Assembly (NCBI RefSeq): GCF_000163895.2
Contig: NC_016630.1
Location: 62,001 to 126,000, forward strand
Source of the DNA: Filifactor alocis ATCC 35896
GTDB lineage: Bacteria > Bacillota > Clostridia > Peptostreptococcales > Filifactoraceae
DNA: 64,000 nt
Direction of reading: 5' to 3'
Positions 61,501 through 64,000 of the stretch are shown here, piece after piece. The translations under genes and the position numbers were made by a program. The notes below the pieces were generated by a model. That model had not been told where the DNA came from. It did not search any database and saw only the letters and a program-made list of their open reading frames with translations. The stretch's first letter is position 1. Every line of letters begins with the position of its first letter.

Positions 61501-63501
61501 TTGAAAAAATTTTTGCAAGGAACGATGTTCTACATTGCACTAATATTTGTGATTATGTCATTAGTGTTTATTCAAAGTAATTCTACCTCAAAAGTAGAAA
61601 AAATCCCGTTTTCAGAATTCTATACAAGTATATTGGAACACAAGGTATCCGAGGTAGAGATACAGGACAATGGGATGATTCAAGGGAAGATGGCCGGTTC
61701 AGATAAAGTATTTACTACTTATGCCGGATATTTAGCAAAAACAGATGGTTTGACAAAAGAAATTTTGGAACAAACACAACAAGGTGTTTTAAAATCTAAG
61801 GTAAAAGAACCGACACAAACGCACTGGATTTTAGATTTGCTTCCTATGGTTATGCTGATTTTGATTATAGTGGCATTTTGGTTTATTTTTGTTCAACAAG
61901 CACAGGGTGGCGGTTCCAAAGTAATGGGATTTGGAAAGTCTCGCGCTAAATTGCACAAAGAAGATGAAAATATCAAGATTACATTTAATGATGTTGCCGG
62001 ATTACAAGAGGAGAAAGAAGAGTTAAAAGAAATAGTAGATTTCTTGAGAAGTCCTCAGAAATATTGGAATCTCGGTGCGAGAATTCCGAAAGGAATTTTG
62101 ATGGTAGGTCCTCCGGGAACAGGAAAAACTTATTTGAGCAAGGCTGTAGCGGGAGAGGCAGGTGTGCCGTTTTATTCTATCTCCGGTTCCGATTTTGTGG
62201 AAATGTTTGTGGGAGTCGGTGCATCCAGAGTAAGAGATTTATTTGAACAAGCGAAAAAAACTGCTCCTTGTATTATTTTTATTGATGAGATTGACGCAGT
62301 AGGGAGAAAGCGTGGTGCCGGACTTGGCGGAGGTCACGATGAAAGAGAACAAACTTTGAATCAATTATTAGTTGAAATGGATGGATTTAGAGTGAATGAA
62401 AGTATTATTGTAATGGCTGCTACAAATAGGCCTGATATTTTAGATCCGGCATTGTTAAGACCGGGAAGATTCGACAGACAGGTTATGGTAGGCTCGCCGG
62501 ATGTAAAAGGAAGAGAAGAAATTCTTAAAGTTCATTCCAGAAAGAAACCATTGGCTGAAGATGTTGATTTGAAGGTAATTGCAAGAGGAACAGCAGGATT
62601 TACTGCAGCGGATATTGAGAATCTGATGAATGAAGCTGCACTTCTGACCGCCAGAAATAACGGAACGAAAATTAAAATGCAGACCATTGAGGAGGCAATT
62701 GTAAAAACGATTGTCGGTCTTGCTAAAAAGTCCAGAATTATTACAGAAGATGAGAAAAAATTGACTGCATATCATGAGGCTGGACATGCTATTTTAGCAA
62801 CAGTTCAAAAATTCTGCGATCCTGTTCATCAGGTTACTATTATTCCACGAGGAATGGCGGGCGGATTCACTATGAGCAGACCGCAAGAAGATAGGTATTA
62901 TACTACGAAACAAGAGTTGAAAGAAAAAATGGTAGAGTTGCTTGGAGGTCGTGTTGCAGAAGAACTTATTTTGGAAGATGTGTCTACCGGAGCAAGTAAT
63001 GACTTGGAAAGAGTAGCTAAAATAGCAAGAGCTATGGTAACCACTTATGCAATGACAGACAAACTGGGAGCAATGGCATACGGAGATTCTTCGGATGAAG
63101 TGTTCCTCGGAAAGGATTTTACTACAAAACCGAATTATTCGGAGGAAGTTGCTTCGCAAATTGATCATGAAATTAAGATTATTGTAGATGAAGCTTATGC
63201 AACAGCGAGAAAACTATTGCAAGAAAACATAGATCGTTTACACAATGTGGCGCAAGCATTGATGGTGTATGAAACATTAGATTCAGAACAATTTAAGAAA
63301 GCGTTTAATGGAGAGTTGGATTTGAATGAAGATGTTGAAGAATCTATCAGTGAAGGAGCGGATACTTTTTTTGATGGTGAAAAATCAGATGATGCAAAGG
63401 TTAGTGATGAAAATAGTGATATTTCTGAAACTCCTATCAACGGGGAGTCGGGAGTTGTTGTAGATGTTACTACTTCTGTCGATGCTTCCGAACAAAAGTA
63501 A
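61501..63501 (+). CDS. ftsH: ATP-dependent zinc metalloprotease FtsH
   Basis: A 666-residue hexameric membrane AAA+ protease that degrades misfolded membrane and regulatory proteins. Two membrane helices lie at about residues 8-24 and 113-130. Walker A is GPPGTGKT (203-210), Walker [12 protein letters not shown], the [21 protein letters not shown] and the zinc motif HEAGH at 425-429. The C-terminal tail (about 605-666) is acidic and variable. The start is TTG at 61501 with SD GGGAGG. It is probably co-transcribed with tilS. Confidence 0.97.
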   Translation: MKKFLQGTMFYIALIFVIMSLVFIQSNSTSKVEKIPFSEFYTSILEHKVSEVEIQDNGMIQGKMAGSDKVFTTYAGYLAKTDGLTKEILEQTQQGVLKSKVKEPTQTHWILDLLPMVMLILIIVAFWFIFVQQAQGGGSKVMGFGKSRAKLHKEDENIKITFNDVAGLQEEKEELKEIVDFLRSPQKYWNLGARIPKGILMVGPPGTGKTYLSKAVAGEAGVPFYSISGSDFVEMFVGVGASRVRDLFEQAKKTAPCIIFIDEIDAVGRKRGAGLGGGHDEREQTLNQLLVEMDGFRVNESIIVMAATNRPDILDPALLRPGRFDRQVMVGSPDVKGREEILKVHSRKKPLAEDVDLKVIARGTAGFTAADIENLMNEAALLTARNNGTKIKMQTIEEAIVKTIVGLAKKSRIITEDEKKLTAYHEAGHAILATVQKFCDPVHQVTIIPRGMAGGFTMSRPQEDRYYTTKQELKEKMVELLGGRVAEELILEDVSTGASNDLERVAKIARAMVTTYAMTDKLGAMAYGDSSDEVFLGKDFTTKPNYSEEVASQIDHEIKIIVDEAYATARKLLQENIDRLHNVAQALMVYETLDSEQFKKAFNGELDLNEDVEESISEGADTFFDGEKSDDAKVSDENSDISETPINGESGVVVDVTTSVDASEQK

Positions 63502-63578
63502 TTTTTATATTCTGTTTTTATTTCACAAAAAGACAACTTAGAATGATAAAGACAATAATAACTTATCATTTTTTGAAC

Positions 63579-63619
63579 CGACTTCAACTGTGTAGATTTT
63601 AGTTTAACAGTCGGAGTCG
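63579..63619 (+). terminator. Imperfect hairpin after ftsH
   Basis: CGACTTCAACTGT pairs with ACAGTCGGAGTCG through a G-U pair and one mismatch. The following T stretch is weak (ATTTGTTT), so termination is uncertain. Confidence 0.4.
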
Positions 63620-63652
63620 ATTTGTTTCGGTAGGGGAAATATCATAAAAAAG

Positions 63653-63691
63653 AAAAGATAGGCATACGTATGAGATGTGCCTATCTTTTTT
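63653..63691. terminator. Bidirectional terminator
   Basis: AAAAGATAGGCA (63653-63664) pairs with TGCCTATCTTTT (63678-63689), with T-runs on both strands. It separates ftsH from the convergent HesB-like gene. Confidence 0.88.
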
Positions 63692-63720
63692 AATATTATT
63701 ATAAATTTTGAAATGAAATT

Positions 63721-64000
63721 TTAGTGACATCCGCCGCCGCAGCTTGAACAGGAAGATTGAGGTTTGATATCCGGTTCAATGTAGATTCCTGAATTTGTAC
63801 CGTCGCTGAAATGTTTGATTTCAAATCCTCCAAATTCATCAATCAATTTTTGTTCTGCTCTTAAAGTGAAACCGTCAATTTCAACAGAATAGTCTCCTTC
63901 TTTTGCAGGATCGATTGCTAAGTTGAATTGTGGACCGCTACAAGAAAATCCAGCAACAAATACTCGGATGTCCGTTGCTTCAATTCCTTTTGATGTTAAT
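63721..64000 (-). CDS. HesB/IscA-like protein (partial, start outside window)
   Basis: The minus-strand frame ends in TAA at 63721-63723 and remains open to the window edge, showing 92 C-terminal residues. VFVAGFSCSGPQFNLAID carries the first family Cys. The C-terminal end CSSCGGGCH is the expected Cys-rich tail of an A-type iron-sulfur carrier-like protein. It also fits the HesB-like CC/Se group, some of which have selenocysteine, though here all codons are Cys. The N-terminus is beyond the window. Confidence 0.82.
   Translation of the reverse strand, partial: LTSKGIEATDIRVFVAGFSCSGPQFNLAIDPAKEGDYSVEIDGFTLRAEQKLIDEFGGFEIKHFSDGTNSGIYIEPDIKPQSSCSSCGGGCH

Noticed and set aside
1..64000. CRISPR array, tRNA or rRNA genes
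   Set aside because: No regularly spaced repeats and no cloverleaf or rRNA sequence were found by eye. A tRNAscan run would be needed to exclude an odd tRNA.

Overview
The window is low-GC DNA with strong Gram-positive ribosome binding sites, T-box leaders, SLH-type surface anchoring, a [FeFe] hydrogenase with its HydEFG maturases, and carbamate kinase. It reads as an anaerobic, probably amino-acid-fermenting member of the Clostridia. A Peptostreptococcaceae/Filifactor-like lineage is my guess and is not proven by the sequence. Only CDS with family motifs are named; several small genes remain unrecognised.

Layout. 1-4.1 kb: end of trpS, lspA, a YtqB/MnmM-type tRNA methyltransferase, an EamA transporter and three unrecognised small genes. 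4.3-10.8 kb: one 2097-residue secreted protein with three SLH units, a beta-helix-like region, a caspase-fold protease domain with intact His/Cys, an EF-hand loop and six repeats. Its promoter is flanked by Fur-like palindromes. 10.9-14.9 kb (minus): the H-cluster maturation operon TM1266-hydE-hydG-hydF, preceded by a leader that looks like a roughly 200-nt structured RNA plus a second hairpin. 15.6-24.5 kb: an NhaC antiporter, two unknown genes, pyrG with an attenuator-like leader, a [FeFe] hydrogenase with an unusual paired-hairpin leader, a HAD phosphatase and a TRIC-type channel. 24.9-27.5 kb (minus): an APC permease and an isochorismatase-family hydrolase with a palindromic operator at its promoter.

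27.7-36.7 kb: two truncated transposases abut the 3' remnant of maf. The cell-shape and division operon follows: radC, mreC, mreD, mrdA, minC, minD, minE, rodA. mreB is absent from its usual place. 37.4-38.6 kb: flavodoxin plus a DUF3793 gene behind two PerR/Fur-like boxes. 39.1-42.9 kb: a T-box leader and pheST. 43.2-47.9 kb: a small unknown gene, a RelQ-like alarmone synthetase, a metallophosphoesterase, an alpha/beta hydrolase and a CPBP protease. 48.2-51 kb (minus): a diacylglycerol glucosyltransferase-like enzyme, a polysaccharide deacetylase and a flippase-like membrane protein, probably one envelope glycolipid operon. 51.4-55.1 kb: an AraC/GyrI regulator and T-box-controlled leuS. 55.5-64 kb: arcC, veg, ispE, ddl, a DUF1934 gene, tilS, ftsH and a partial HesB-like gene.

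The genes describe an anaerobe that disposes of electrons with a hydrogenase (maturases and enzyme about 6 kb apart), senses amino-acid supply through T-boxes and (p)ppGpp, and responds to metal or oxidative cues at the flavodoxin and surface-caspase genes. The most unusual items are the SLH-caspase protein, the two structured leaders around the hydrogenase system and the scarred maf locus.
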